DNA from: an uncultured Clostridia bacterium
Lineage (GTDB): Bacteria; Bacillota; Clostridia; Lachnospirales; Lachnospiraceae
Direction of reading: 5' to 3'
Length of the DNA stretch: 64,000 nt
Assembly (NCBI GenBank): GCA_947303805.1
Contig: CAMYZE010000009.1
Coordinates: 1-64,000, forward strand
A program made the position numbers and the translations under genes. Position 1 is the first letter of the stretch. Every line of letters starts with the position of its first letter. The notes below the pieces were generated by a model. That model was not told the DNA's origin and did not search any database. It was given only the letters and a program-made list of their open reading frames with translations. Of the stretch, positions 17,685 through 26,449 are shown piece after piece.

Positions 17685-18601
17685 AGAAAAAACTTGTAGT
17701 AATAGCAGGACCAACTGCAGTAGGAAAAACAAAATATGCTATAGATTATGCAAAAAAGCATAATGGAGAAATTGTTTCTCTTGATTCAGTGCAAGTGTAT
17801 AAACATTTAAATATTGGGTCTGCAAAACCAACAAAAATTGAACTTGCAGAAGTACCACATTATATGATTGACGAGGTGGAACCAAATATAAATTTAAATG
17901 TAAAAGAGTTCAAAGAGCGTGCAAATAATTATATATACAAGATTTATGAAAAAAACAAATTGCCTATACTTGTAGGTGGGACAGGATTTTATATAAAGGC
18001 CGTGTTATTTGATACAGAATTTTTGTATGAAGATGATTTGAAAGTACAAAAATTAAGAGAAGAATTATATAGTAGGTTAAAAAAAGAAGGCATAGATAGT
18101 TTATATAGAGAACTTGAGAAGATAGACCCAGAGTCAGTCATTAAAATACCTAAAGAAAATGAAAGAAGAGTAATAAGAGCAATTGAATTTTATATGCTAC
18201 ATGGCATACCTATATCAAAACATAATAGACTCGAAAATGAAAAGGATAGTAAATATGACTATGAGTTCTATGTATTAAATATGAATCGTGATATTTTATA
18301 TAGTAGGATAAACAGCCGAGTAGATAATATGATTAATGCTGGATTGTTGAAGGAAGTCAAGAAACTCATAGACATGGGGGTAGATAAGAACAATAATTCA
18401 ATGAAGAGTATAGGATATAATGAATTGTATGAATTTTGTAAAGAAAGAGAATTGATAGAAGATATTACTGAACTCGATAAAACATCAAGGGAAAAATTGG
18501 ATATTATAGTTGATACTATAAAGCAACATAGTAGAAATTATGCTAAAAGACAGTTGACTTGGTTTCGAGCACAAAAAAATATTAAATGGATTAATTTGTA
18601 A
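17681..18601 (+). CDS. miaA: tRNA dimethylallyltransferase
   Basis: A 306-residue enzyme that isopentenylates A37 of tRNAs reading UNN codons. Its DMAPP substrate comes from the MEP pathway encoded by its neighbours. P-loop GPTAVGKTKYA, then LDSVQVYKHLNIGSAKP, YMIDEV, VGGTGFYIKA and the C-terminal IKQHSRNYAKRQLTWFR are all present. The start is GTG, with AAGGA six bases upstream. No mutL gene precedes it, unlike many Firmicutes. Confidence 0.95.
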   Translation: MKKKLVVIAGPTAVGKTKYAIDYAKKHNGEIVSLDSVQVYKHLNIGSAKPTKIELAEVPHYMIDEVEPNINLNVKEFKERANNYIYKIYEKNKLPILVGGTGFYIKAVLFDTEFLYEDDLKVQKLREELYSRLKKEGIDSLYRELEKIDPESVIKIPKENERRVIRAIEFYMLHGIPISKHNRLENEKDSKYDYEFYVLNMNRDILYSRINSRVDNMINAGLLKEVKKLIDMGVDKNNNSMKSIGYNELYEFCKERELIEDITELDKTSREKLDIIVDTIKQHSRNYAKRQLTWFRAQKNIKWINL

Positions 18602-18731
18602 TTAAAAAATTTGAACGAAATTAATTTAATAAAAAAATTTTTACTTCATTTTAAAATTATTTTTATGTATAAAAATGTTTTTTAGTGGCAAAATTGTAAG
18701 AAAAAAATAATATTTTTTTTGGTCATTTTTA

Positions 18732-18759
18732 TTGACAAATAATAAATTTTTGCTATAAT
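18732..18759 (+). promoter_or_regulatory. strong promoter of the histone H1-like gene
   Basis: Consensus TTGACA, a 16-nt spacer and TGCTATAAT (extended -10 plus perfect TATAAT). About 130 bases of nearly pure A/T lie upstream and could act as UP-element DNA. Confidence 0.88.
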
Positions 18760-18788
18760 CTTAATATAAGATATCGTAGGAGGAAATT

Positions 18789-19139
18789 ATGGATAGTGGA
18801 TATAACATGACAGAATTACAGAAAGCTTTTGAAATGATATTTGCAGGTATTTCTGCAGAAGGTAAGGAGAAAGCTCCTGCGAGCAAATCATCAACAAAGA
18901 AACCCGCAGCGAAAGCTGCTAAGAAATCTGTAGCTAAGAAAAAAGCTACAACCAATAAAAAAGAAAAGAAGGTAAAGAAAATGGTAGTTAAGAAAACAGC
19001 TAAGAAAGCTACAAAGAAGAAAGTAGCTAAGAAGCCAGCTAAGAAAGTTGCTAAGAAGACAACTAAGAAAGTAACTAAGAAGACAACTAAGAAGGCAGCT
19101 AAGAAGCCAGCAAAGAAAAAAGTAGCAAAGAAGAAATAA
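18789..19139 (+). CDS. Lys/Ala-rich histone H1-like protein
   Basis: A 116-residue protein. The first ~30 residues (MDSGYNMTELQKAFEMIFAG and a few more) can form a short amphipathic helix. The rest is a low-complexity basic tail of repeated AKK, TKK and AKKP units with almost no acidic residues, like the C-terminal tail of eukaryotic H1 and bacterial H1-like proteins. By inference it binds and compacts DNA without sequence specificity. Expression should be high: near-consensus promoter, perfect AGGAGG five bases before the ATG, and a UUCG-capped terminator. No HU domain is present. Confidence 0.8.
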   Translation: MDSGYNMTELQKAFEMIFAGISAEGKEKAPASKSSTKKPAAKAAKKSVAKKKATTNKKEKKVKKMVVKKTAKKATKKKVAKKPAKKVAKKTTKKVTKKTTKKAAKKPAKKKVAKKK

Positions 19140-19153
19140 TTGCTGCGTAAAAT

Positions 19154-19180
19154 AAGCAAGACTTCGGTCTTGCTTTTTTT
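19154..19180 (+). terminator. intrinsic terminator with TTCG tetraloop
   Basis: AAGCAAGAC and GTCTTGCTT enclose a TTCG loop and are followed by five further T residues. This is a highly stable hairpin after the histone-like gene. Confidence 0.93.
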
Positions 19181-19198
19181 GTGCTATTTTGATATTTT
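19170..19198 (+). promoter_or_regulatory. possible leaderless promoter of the RsmF-like gene
   Basis: TTGCTT (inside the preceding terminator), a 17-nt spacer and TATTTT with an upstream TG (extended -10). Six bases then precede ATG 19205, so +1 falls on the start codon. There is no Shine-Dalgarno sequence. The promoter boxes are imperfect. Confidence 0.4.
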
Positions 19199-19204
19199 AA
19201 TGAT

Positions 19205-20419
19205 ATGAACTTTATGTTAAAAAAAGAATACATTGATAAAATGAAATTAGAATTGTCTGATTCTGATTTTGAATCATATTTAAGAAGCATGAATCAAGAT
19301 GAAACGCATGGATTCACAATTAATTTGCATAAACTAAAAGTGTCAACAATAGATTTGGACTATGTAATCAATAGATTTAATGGAAAACTAATATATAAAA
19401 ACGAAAATTATGCTTATATAACATATGACAAAGAACAACTTGCTAGAAATGGTATTTTCCCAGGTAAGGATCCACTATATCATGCCGGATTATACTATAT
19501 ACAAGAGCCAAGTGCTTCAAAAGTTCTATATGATGTAGATATAAAAGATGATGATTTGGTACTTGATATGTGTGCTAGTCCTGGGGGTAAAACAGCGGCA
19601 ATTCTATTTTCAATTAAAAAAGCGAGTGGCGGATTTCTCGTATCAAATGAAATAGATTTTTTAAGATCGAAAACTTTGTCTTCAAATATAGAAAGACTTG
19701 GGTTTGACAATGTAGCGATAACTTGTAGTGATTCCGAAAAATTGTCGAAGAACTTTTCCAATTTTTTTGATAAAGTTATTGTTGATGCACCATGTAGTGG
19801 GGAGGGTATGTTTCGCAAAAGTGAAGAAGCAAGAATGCAGTGGAACGAAAAGCTGGTAATATCTCTATCTAAGATACAGAGACGATTGGTTGATGATGCA
19901 TATAATATGTTAAAAGTCGGTGGCATATTGGTATATAGTACTTGTACATTTTCAAAAGAGGAAGATGAAGAAGTAGTAGATTATATTTTGAGCCAACATA
20001 ATGATTTAATGCTAATAAAAAAAGAAAAAAATTATCCTTTTAATTCAATTGGAGAGGGTCAATTTTTCGCAATATTGAAGAAGGGGGTAGAAAGCGAGAA
20101 TAATACCAGAATAAGATTTGACAATAGATATTTAAATGGAATAAATGTTATAAGGGTGGGAATTGAAGAGTTTACATATGAAAATAAGATAAAAGTTCCT
20201 ACTCATGCATCTACCCATGTTGAAGATATTGTATTTGACAATGTAGTTGAACTTGGGGATGAGAATATAGAAAGATTCTTAAAAGGGGAGTCAATTAGAA
20301 TTGATTTGCAGTTTAAAGGATATTGCAAGATTACATATAAGGGTTTAGGCATAGGGCTAGCTAAATATACGAATGGCATACTTAAAAATCATTATCCAAA
20401 GGGACTTAGAAATAATTAA
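19205..20419 (+). CDS. NOL1/NOP2/Sun family rRNA m5C methyltransferase (RsmF-like)
   Basis: A 404-residue SAM-dependent cytosine-5 RNA methyltransferase. SAM motif I is VLDMCASPGGKTAAIL. Motif IV is VDAPCSGEGMFRKS and motif VI YSTCTFSKEEDEEVV, which supply the two catalytic Cys residues. The C-terminal ~110 residues are the RsmF-type PUA-like region. The start ATG has no ribosome-binding site; an alternative ATG nine bases further in changes little. It is followed by a bidirectional terminator. Confidence 0.9.
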   Translation: MNFMLKKEYIDKMKLELSDSDFESYLRSMNQDETHGFTINLHKLKVSTIDLDYVINRFNGKLIYKNENYAYITYDKEQLARNGIFPGKDPLYHAGLYYIQEPSASKVLYDVDIKDDDLVLDMCASPGGKTAAILFSIKKASGGFLVSNEIDFLRSKTLSSNIERLGFDNVAITCSDSEKLSKNFSNFFDKVIVDAPCSGEGMFRKSEEARMQWNEKLVISLSKIQRRLVDDAYNMLKVGGILVYSTCTFSKEEDEEVVDYILSQHNDLMLIKKEKNYPFNSIGEGQFFAILKKGVESENNTRIRFDNRYLNGINVIRVGIEEFTYENKIKVPTHASTHVEDIVFDNVVELGDENIERFLKGESIRIDLQFKGYCKITYKGLGIGLAKYTNGILKNHYPKGLRNN

Positions 20420-20420
20420 A

Positions 20421-20446
20421 AACACTACCGATGGTAGTGTTTTTTT
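20421..20446. terminator. bidirectional terminator between the RsmF-like gene and tRNA-Arg
   Basis: AACACTACC and GGTAGTGTT flank a GAT loop. T residues follow on the plus strand, and a T-run (from the A-run at 20417-20421) follows on the minus strand, so it can end both converging transcripts. Confidence 0.88.
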
Positions 20447-20448
20447 AT

Positions 20449-20522
20449 CGTCCTTGGGCGGAGTCGAACCGCCGGCATTCCGCTTAGGAGGCGGACCCTC
20501 TATCCTACTGAGGTACAAGGAC
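20449..20522 (-). tRNA. tRNA-Arg (anticodon CCT)
   Basis: Read on the minus strand, acceptor arms GTCCTTG and CAAGGAC pair, with discriminator G. The anticodon arm is TCCGC-CTCCTAA-GCGGA, so the anticodon is CCT (AGG codons). The T-loop is GTTCGACT. It is 74 nt with no encoded CCA. It lies only 5 nt after the D,D-carboxypeptidase stop codon and has no separate promoter that I can see, so it is probably the last cistron of that operon. Confidence 0.95.
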
Positions 20523-20527
20523 ATAAT

Positions 20528-21991
20528 CTATTTGAGTCTTCTTTTAAATCTGAATTTTATTTTGTTAAATGGCACATTAGTGTTACTTAAGACAAATACA
20601 TATAATAGAAATACCAAAATAATAATTGATAAAAGTATAGTGATTACAATTATCATAGTAGTGAGTGTCGTTGATAGCACGAGATTTCCATTGCTATTTC
20701 TATAGACAAGAGCATTATTTTGGTCGGGATTATGGTTTAAACTATTTGAGCCAATATTTTCATTATCATCACTTAGAGGGCTGCTGAGGTTTAAGTGGCT
20801 AGTATATATAGATTCTACTTCCTCTATATTTTTTCCTTCAATTGTGCATTTGCCGATAAATTCATCTTTGAGATAATAACTTACAGAACCTATAGCATAT
20901 TTATTGTATATATCATCAACTTGAAAAGATATTTTTGATGTTATATCTTTTTGGTCGGCATATATTGGCATAGTGATATGATACTTTTCATCGCAAGTAA
21001 TATTTAATGAGTCTATTAAATTAACATCATTGATTGTTATAGTGCTGATTGAGTCGGTGAATCGAGGGTCGGTGTGTTTTATACTTAGTGATTTGTAATT
21101 GCTAAAGTGAAAATCAAAGAGTGATTTAGCTTCTTGATATCTTATCCTGTCTTTTGTACAGCCTAGCACTATACTAATTAAAGTCATATTATTTTTTTTT
21201 GCTGCGGCAGCTAGATTGTATCCCGCATTTGATGTATGACCGGTTTTTCCAGCTATTATGCCATTGTAGTAGTATCCGCTGCCCGGTACTAAAATGCTAG
21301 TTGTATTTAAGACTTGATTGTTTGAATTTTCAGGATTTTTATATCTTCGTATTGGGGCATGCCTATATGACACTGAAGACGATATTTGTGCAAATATAGG
21401 ATAGCTTAATGCATATTGAAGTATTTTTGCCATGTCTGAAGCTGTAGTGTATTGATTATCATCATGCAAACCGGATGGATTTACAAAGTGTGTGTTTTTG
21501 AGTCCTAAGTTATTTGCTTTTTCATTCATCAACAAAGCAAAATCATTTATTGAGCCGGCTATATGTTCAGCTAGTGCATTTGCAGCATCATTTGCCGATG
21601 GCAATAGGAGTGAGTAAAGACAATCTTTAATTGAAAGTTGATCGCCAGCACTAGCGCCTATTGTGACTGAATTCTTGTCTATGTCTTTTGTAACCGAATT
21701 ATAAGAAAATGTTACGAGATCATCATAATTTCCATTGACATTATCAAGAACTATTATTGCGGTCATTATTTTTGTAAGAGACGCAGGATAGAGTTTTTGA
21801 TCTGGATTTAGGGAGTATAATACTTTTGATGAGTCCGCATCCATTACAAATGCTGCTTTCGCATCAACTTCTTTGTCATAGTAGGGCCAATTTGTAACAT
21901 TACTTGGTGTTGCAGACCCTAAAACTGGAACTATATAGATGATGACAAAAAGCAATGATAAAGTTTTAATTAGTACGTTTTTACTCTTCAT
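20528..21991 (-). CDS. D-alanyl-D-alanine carboxypeptidase (penicillin-binding protein)
   Basis: A 487-residue serine DD-peptidase of the S11 family, which trims the terminal D-Ala from peptidoglycan stem peptides. It has an N-terminal signal peptide. The active-site motifs are PASLTK (SxxK), SAND (SxN) and AGKTGHT (KTG). After a C-terminal beta domain, a Ser/Asn-rich linker leads to a hydrophobic segment near residues 445-475 and a basic tail, giving membrane anchorage with the active site outside. It overlaps the sensor kinase gene by 11 nt, consistent with a shared operon. Confidence 0.92.
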   Translation of the reverse strand: MKSKNVLIKTLSLLFVIIYIVPVLGSATPSNVTNWPYYDKEVDAKAAFVMDADSSKVLYSLNPDQKLYPASLTKIMTAIIVLDNVNGNYDDLVTFSYNSVTKDIDKNSVTIGASAGDQLSIKDCLYSLLLPSANDAANALAEHIAGSINDFALLMNEKANNLGLKNTHFVNPSGLHDDNQYTTASDMAKILQYALSYPIFAQISSSVSYRHAPIRRYKNPENSNNQVLNTTSILVPGSGYYYNGIIAGKTGHTSNAGYNLAAAAKKNNMTLISIVLGCTKDRIRYQEAKSLFDFHFSNYKSLSIKHTDPRFTDSISTITINDVNLIDSLNITCDEKYHITMPIYADQKDITSKISFQVDDIYNKYAIGSVSYYLKDEFIGKCTIEGKNIEEVESIYTSHLNLSSPLSDDNENIGSNSLNHNPDQNNALVYRNSNGNLVLSTTLTTMIIVITILLSIIILVFLLYVFVLSNTNVPFNKIKFRFKRRLK

Positions 21992-24098
21992 ATGCTACAA
22001 ATAGAAGCTTAGTTATGAATAAATCACGATTGCTTGAAATTTCAAGTTTGCCGTTCATTGAATTGATGAGATTTTCTGATATTGATAGGCCTAGTCCGAA
22101 GCCTTCGGTAGTTCTTGACTTGCTGCCTCTTACAAACCTATCTTTGAGAGTATCTGCATCTACTTCTATTTTTTCTTTTTGAATATTTTTAATTGTAACA
22201 ATAATTTTGCTCTTTATAGATTCAAGATCTATGTAAACTCTTGATTTTTCTAGAGCGTATTTATATATATTTGAGAACAAGTTTTGGAATACTCTATAGA
22301 GTTGCGAACTATCTGCAAGTATAAAAGTATTAGAAGCAGTATTGTTGTAGACGGTTTTTATATCAACCTCTTTTAACTTATCTTCAAATTCTGTAATTAC
22401 TTGAGTGATAAATGCATTTAGGTCAAGCTTGACCATATTGAGTTCAACATTGCCTGATGTAACTTTACTATCAAAAATTAAGTCGCTGATTAAATCGTTT
22501 AATCTATGAGATTTATTTACAATAGTTTCAGAATAACTTTCAAGATGTTTCATCATCTGCTTTGATGGGTTGCTTATTTCTTCTGAAATTAAATTGGTAT
22601 AATTGAGTATGGCTGTAAGAGGAGTTCTTATATCGTGAGATACATTCGCGATAAGAGAGGTCCTCATTTCATTTGCCTTTATCTGAACTTGTATAGCTTT
22701 GTTGAAAGCATTGTGAAGAGCTAAAAGGTATATTACAAAGCCTATAGTTGATATAAGGATTATTACACCTATGGTGAGTACTCTTAAGTCATTGGTCATA
22801 GAGTATAAATATATTAAATAAACCGATAATACTGCAAATAATATTATAGGGACAAATATAAATGAAAACAATGCTTTTGGATTAAAGAATGAATTTCCTT
22901 GTTCGGTATTTTCCTTAATCGCAATTAATGATACTGGGGTCAGTGTGTCATTAGCAAATTTTGCTGCCAAAATAGTAAGCAATAAAATGCTAGTTATATA
23001 AATGATTAAAATATAGACATAAAGTTTAATAAGATCCATATTAAAATCAACAAATCTATCGGAGTTGAGATATCTATTTGCAACAAAGAATAGAGAGACA
23101 ATTAGCAGTATATACATTAATACATAAAATTCAGTTGGGATTACGAAGAATAATTTTTTAGATTCATCAACTGATTTTTTTGTTGAAAGTATGAACGTGA
23201 ATGTAAGAAATAAAGTTACTAAAAATATAATTGAAGAATATATAATTGTGGTCATGAGTATGGCGCATTGATTTTTAACTGTAATGTAATTTGTATAAGT
23301 ATCTTTAAAATCATCGTTAATAGGATATTTTGTATCCACATAGCAATATAGTATGAATGAATGATCAATTTGAGGATTATTTGCTTTTGCATTTTTTAGA
23401 GTAGTAGAGTCAATAGAATCAATATTAGAGCTTATCATATTGTCCTTGCTTGACATATATACAAAACATTTACTATCTAGCATATCTTTGGATTTGAGAT
23501 TAGTATTGCTATATTCGCTAGTTATATTGTCATACTTATCATAGTAGGTAATTCTATATCCAAAGTTGCTACTATTGTCAGCTAGTATAAATTTACTTCT
23601 ATAGTACTTTGAAAGTGTATACATAAACTCAGTTAGAAAATTCTCTTCATTGGATGCACCTGTCTTTGATGAAGAAGGATAGGTTTTAAACATGAAGTTA
23701 TATACCACATTTTTAGAAAATGGTTTTACATTTGGTTCATTAAGTATATCGACATTAAAATTCTTATCAATATATAGACCGTGTTCTATTGATTCATCAA
23801 GACAGTTTTGAATTGTCCATTTTTTAATTCCATTATTTTTATCGATTGATTCAGCTATGGTTAAGTTATAGTTTAACTCGCCATTAGTTTCAAAGCAGTT
23901 TCTTAGTGATATTAAAGTAAAAATATTGTCAATTCTATCTTGCAGCATTTCATTAAATTCAGTAGTTTTTTCAAATGAAGGGGAATTCAAAATAGTAGTA
24001 AGGCTCTCATTTGGATAATTTAAATAAAGGAGTGACAATGCTCCTACAACTACAATTGCTGATATTATATTTAGTATTGCAGCTACAAATCGTCTCAT
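21981..24098 (-). CDS. membrane sensor histidine kinase
   Basis: A 705-residue sensor kinase. An N-terminal transmembrane helix is followed by a large extracytoplasmic domain (about residues 30-270) with no recognised ligand fold, then about five more membrane helices between 275 and 465. The HisKA H-box is ANVSHDIRTPLTAIL near residue 490, the N-box QNLFSNIYKYALE and the G2 box TEGFGLGLSI. The G1 region reads IKNIQKEKIEVD instead of the textbook DxGxG, a variant common in Firmicute kinases. It should phosphorylate the response regulator encoded 4 nt upstream. Context suggests it senses cell-wall state. Confidence 0.9.
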   Translation of the reverse strand: MRRFVAAILNIISAIVVVGALSLLYLNYPNESLTTILNSPSFEKTTEFNEMLQDRIDNIFTLISLRNCFETNGELNYNLTIAESIDKNNGIKKWTIQNCLDESIEHGLYIDKNFNVDILNEPNVKPFSKNVVYNFMFKTYPSSSKTGASNEENFLTEFMYTLSKYYRSKFILADNSSNFGYRITYYDKYDNITSEYSNTNLKSKDMLDSKCFVYMSSKDNMISSNIDSIDSTTLKNAKANNPQIDHSFILYCYVDTKYPINDDFKDTYTNYITVKNQCAILMTTIIYSSIIFLVTLFLTFTFILSTKKSVDESKKLFFVIPTEFYVLMYILLIVSLFFVANRYLNSDRFVDFNMDLIKLYVYILIIYITSILLLTILAAKFANDTLTPVSLIAIKENTEQGNSFFNPKALFSFIFVPIILFAVLSVYLIYLYSMTNDLRVLTIGVIILISTIGFVIYLLALHNAFNKAIQVQIKANEMRTSLIANVSHDIRTPLTAILNYTNLISEEISNPSKQMMKHLESYSETIVNKSHRLNDLISDLIFDSKVTSGNVELNMVKLDLNAFITQVITEFEDKLKEVDIKTVYNNTASNTFILADSSQLYRVFQNLFSNIYKYALEKSRVYIDLESIKSKIIVTIKNIQKEKIEVDADTLKDRFVRGSKSRTTEGFGLGLSISENLINSMNGKLEISSNRDLFITKLLFVAYEE

Positions 24099-24102
24099 AA
24101 AA

Positions 24103-24798
24103 CTACAAAGCCTCCATCTTATAACCGATTCCCCAGACCACTCTAATGTATTTTGGTTCGCGGGAATCTTTTTCTATTTTTTCTCTTATATGTCTAATGT
24201 GAACGGCGATGGTGTTTTCAATATTGTATGCCTCGCTTTCGTTCCACACCTCTTTATAGATGTCATTTGAAGATAAAACTTTACCAGGATTCTTTATGAA
24301 AAAGAGTAGTATTTTATACTCTATGGGTGTTAGTTTAATAGGTTTATTTCTAAGCGTTACAATTTTTGTGTCTAGATTGACTTTTAAATTGCCGCTTTTG
24401 TATATTTTCTTTTGTTTTTTTTCATCAGTTGAAACACTTCTTTTTATAATTGAACTTATCCTTGCCTTTAGTTCAAGCATTTCGAATGGTTTAGTCATGT
24501 AGTCGTCTCCACCTATGCTTAATCCTGAAAGTTTGTCATTTAGTTCCGTTTTGGCACTTAAAAAAATGATTGGCACATCACTTGTTTCTCTTATCCTAGC
24601 TACAGTTTTTAAACCATCTTCGCCAGGCATCATTACATCCATTATAATTAAGTCAATGTGGTTTTTATTGAGTGTAGTAATTGCTTCTTTGCCATTTTTA
24701 CAAGTAAAAGTTTTATATCCGTCCTTATTAAGAGAAATAGCAATTGATTCTCTTATTGCCTCTTCGTCATCGCAAATAATTACTTGTTTACTTTTCAT
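24103..24798 (-). CDS. OmpR/PhoB family response regulator
   Basis: A 231-residue two-component regulator. The receiver domain (1-120) has the acidic pair CDDEE, the phosphoacceptor Asp in IIMDVMMPGEDG and the Lys in MTKPFE. The winged-helix DNA-binding domain (135-231) ends with the typical IRVVWGIGYKME. GGAGGG precedes the ATG. The gene starts 3 nt after the NlpC/P60 stop codon, so lipoprotein, regulator, kinase and carboxypeptidase form one minus-strand unit. Confidence 0.94.
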   Translation of the reverse strand: MKSKQVIICDDEEAIRESIAISLNKDGYKTFTCKNGKEAITTLNKNHIDLIIMDVMMPGEDGLKTVARIRETSDVPIIFLSAKTELNDKLSGLSIGGDDYMTKPFEMLELKARISSIIKRSVSTDEKKQKKIYKSGNLKVNLDTKIVTLRNKPIKLTPIEYKILLFFIKNPGKVLSSNDIYKEVWNESEAYNIENTIAVHIRHIREKIEKDSREPKYIRVVWGIGYKMEAL

Positions 24799-24801
24799 AT
24801 A

Positions 24802-26334
24802 TTAACCCTCCGTTGTTTGGCCGTCGCCAGAGAAGATTCTAAATCCAATTATGAATCTTTCACGCCACCATTCATCTAAATCTCTATGTACTACCTTTCC
24901 GTTGGAAGAAGATGCATCAACGATAGTCTCGTTTTCAGATACAATGCCCATGTGACCATTTATAACTAGTAGATCGCCTGGTATTAGGTCTTCAAACTTT
25001 TCAACTCTTTCAAATTGAGTACAAAATCTCCAGTTATAAGTAGTCATATAATTGATGTTTACCCCAACTTGATTTAAACACCAAAAAACAAATCCAGAAC
25101 AGTCAAAAGTATTTGGACCTCGACTTCCCCATACATATTTACTTCCTAGTTTGAGCATTGAAACTTTCAAAAGATCCTCGACGTTACCTATGTTTTGAGT
25201 CTGATCTAGTTTCTTTTGCATTTCAATAGTATTAATTACAAATTGTTTTACATATTTTATAGGTCCTTCTGTAGATGGCAGAGCTTCTTCACTGTTGAGA
25301 ACTCTATTTGTTTCGCCATTTACTGCACCAGTTACTTCAAGACCATTGTTTTGTTGGAAAAGTGCTACCGCTTGAGCTGTGAACTCTCCATAATATCCTT
25401 TTGCTTGTGATTCTTCGAGGTAGTTTAGTGCAACCAGTTTATCTTGTATAAGTTTTACATTTCTATTCCTTTGTCCAAGAAACAATGAAAAAGGCCTAGC
25501 ATATTTTGAATCAAGAGAGAATTTGGTAGAGGGACCTATGAAGCCATCAGAAAGTTGAGAGTTGTTTAATTGGTAAACTCTTACAGCCATTCTGAAGTCA
25601 TCACCATAAAACCCGTTGCATTCGCCAAAATAATAACCTAAATCCCTAAGCTTTATTTGGTAAGTTTTTATTATGCTTGGATCAGATTTGTTGGTAATAG
25701 TATAAGCTTTAACATTTTCACTATATAAGAAATTTAGTGTTTCAATATCTATGGCACCTGTCTGAGCAAGATTATTACTTTTCTGCATTTCCTTTACAGC
25801 TATCTCAGTCTTTTTTCCAAAAAATCCATTTACATCGTCTTCGTATAATAGGTAGCTAAGTTCATATAATTGTTGTTGTAGTATTTTTATGTCATCACCC
25901 TGATAGCCTCGTTTAACTTCATAGGTGGGTGCATTTTTTGCCATAAGTGCTGAGTAGACCTCAAGGCTGCAAATGCCATCTATTGGGAAACCTAGTTGTC
26001 GCTCGAATTTTTTAATGGCATCTTCTGTAGAATCGCCAAAATATGATGTTGCCTTATCTTCCTCCATGAAACCAAGTTCCATAAGCCTTGCTTGAATAGT
26101 AGTTACTATTTGGTGTTCGGAACCCTTCTTTATTGGGGCAGGAATCAAAGAATTTGAATCCATTTTTGAAATGTTATCTATATCAAGTACATTGGTTTTA
26201 TCTATGGACACTATAGGTATTTTAACTATATCTTTTTGTACGTCGGAATAAAAAGCTCCTTTTTGGCAAGCGAAAAGTCCAAAGCTTGCAAAAGAGCAAG
26301 CAAAAACCACTAGTTTTTTATTGAAATTACACAT
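24802..26334 (-). CDS. lipoprotein with multiple peptidoglycan-binding repeats and an NlpC/P60 endopeptidase domain
   Basis: A 510-residue exported protein. The start at 26334 gives a basic N-terminus, hydrophobic core and lipobox LFAC. About five PG_binding_1 units follow between residues ~45 and 350, each with a pattern like IQARLMELGFM...YFGDSTEDAIKKF. The C-terminal NlpC/P60 domain has the catalytic Cys in DCSGFVFWC and His in NGHMGIVS. It should cleave peptide stems in peptidoglycan at the cell surface. An upstream extension to 26406 is rejected because it would bury the signal peptide. The promoter predicts +1 at the ATG itself, and no Shine-Dalgarno sequence exists. Confidence 0.9.
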   Translation of the reverse strand: MCNFNKKLVVFACSFASFGLFACQKGAFYSDVQKDIVKIPIVSIDKTNVLDIDNISKMDSNSLIPAPIKKGSEHQIVTTIQARLMELGFMEEDKATSYFGDSTEDAIKKFERQLGFPIDGICSLEVYSALMAKNAPTYEVKRGYQGDDIKILQQQLYELSYLLYEDDVNGFFGKKTEIAVKEMQKSNNLAQTGAIDIETLNFLYSENVKAYTITNKSDPSIIKTYQIKLRDLGYYFGECNGFYGDDFRMAVRVYQLNNSQLSDGFIGPSTKFSLDSKYARPFSLFLGQRNRNVKLIQDKLVALNYLEESQAKGYYGEFTAQAVALFQQNNGLEVTGAVNGETNRVLNSEEALPSTEGPIKYVKQFVINTIEMQKKLDQTQNIGNVEDLLKVSMLKLGSKYVWGSRGPNTFDCSGFVFWCLNQVGVNINYMTTYNWRFCTQFERVEKFEDLIPGDLLVINGHMGIVSENETIVDASSSNGKVVHRDLDEWWRERFIIGFRIFSGDGQTTEG

Positions 26335-26340
26335 ATTTAA

Positions 26341-26369
26341 ATTATACTCTAATTGAGTCATTTTTTCAA
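26341..26369 (-). promoter_or_regulatory. near-consensus leaderless promoter of the envelope operon
   Basis: On the minus strand: TTGAAA, a 17-nt spacer and TATAAT, then TTAAAT and the ATG at 26334. The predicted +1 coincides with the A of the start codon. It diverges from the cdaA promoter about 45 bases away. Confidence 0.75.
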
Positions 26370-26412
26370 TAATCAGAAAGGCCATATAAAGTTGTAAAAT
26401 GTGCATTTTTGC

Positions 26413-26441
26413 TTGTATTTTGGACTAAAATACTTTATACT
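26413..26441 (+). promoter_or_regulatory. cdaA operon promoter
   Basis: TTGTAT, a 17-nt spacer and TATACT. The predicted +1 near 26448 is about two bases before ATG 26450, with no ribosome-binding site between. Confidence 0.6.
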
Positions 26442-26449
26442 ACTAAAAG

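Noticed and set aside
18843..19135. Tandem AAGAAA-type repeats as a CRISPR or satellite array
   Set aside because: They are codons for Lys/Ala repeats without regular spacers.
18761..19159. Minus-strand 132-codon frame over the histone-like gene
   Set aside because: Its Phe/Ala/Leu-rich sequence is the antisense of Lys/Ala repeats; there is no ribosome-binding site and the plus strand has full expression signals.
20373..20705. Plus-strand frame covering the end of the RsmF-like gene and the tRNA-Arg region
   Set aside because: It crosses a terminator and an antisense tRNA and overlaps the carboxypeptidase gene; there is no homology.
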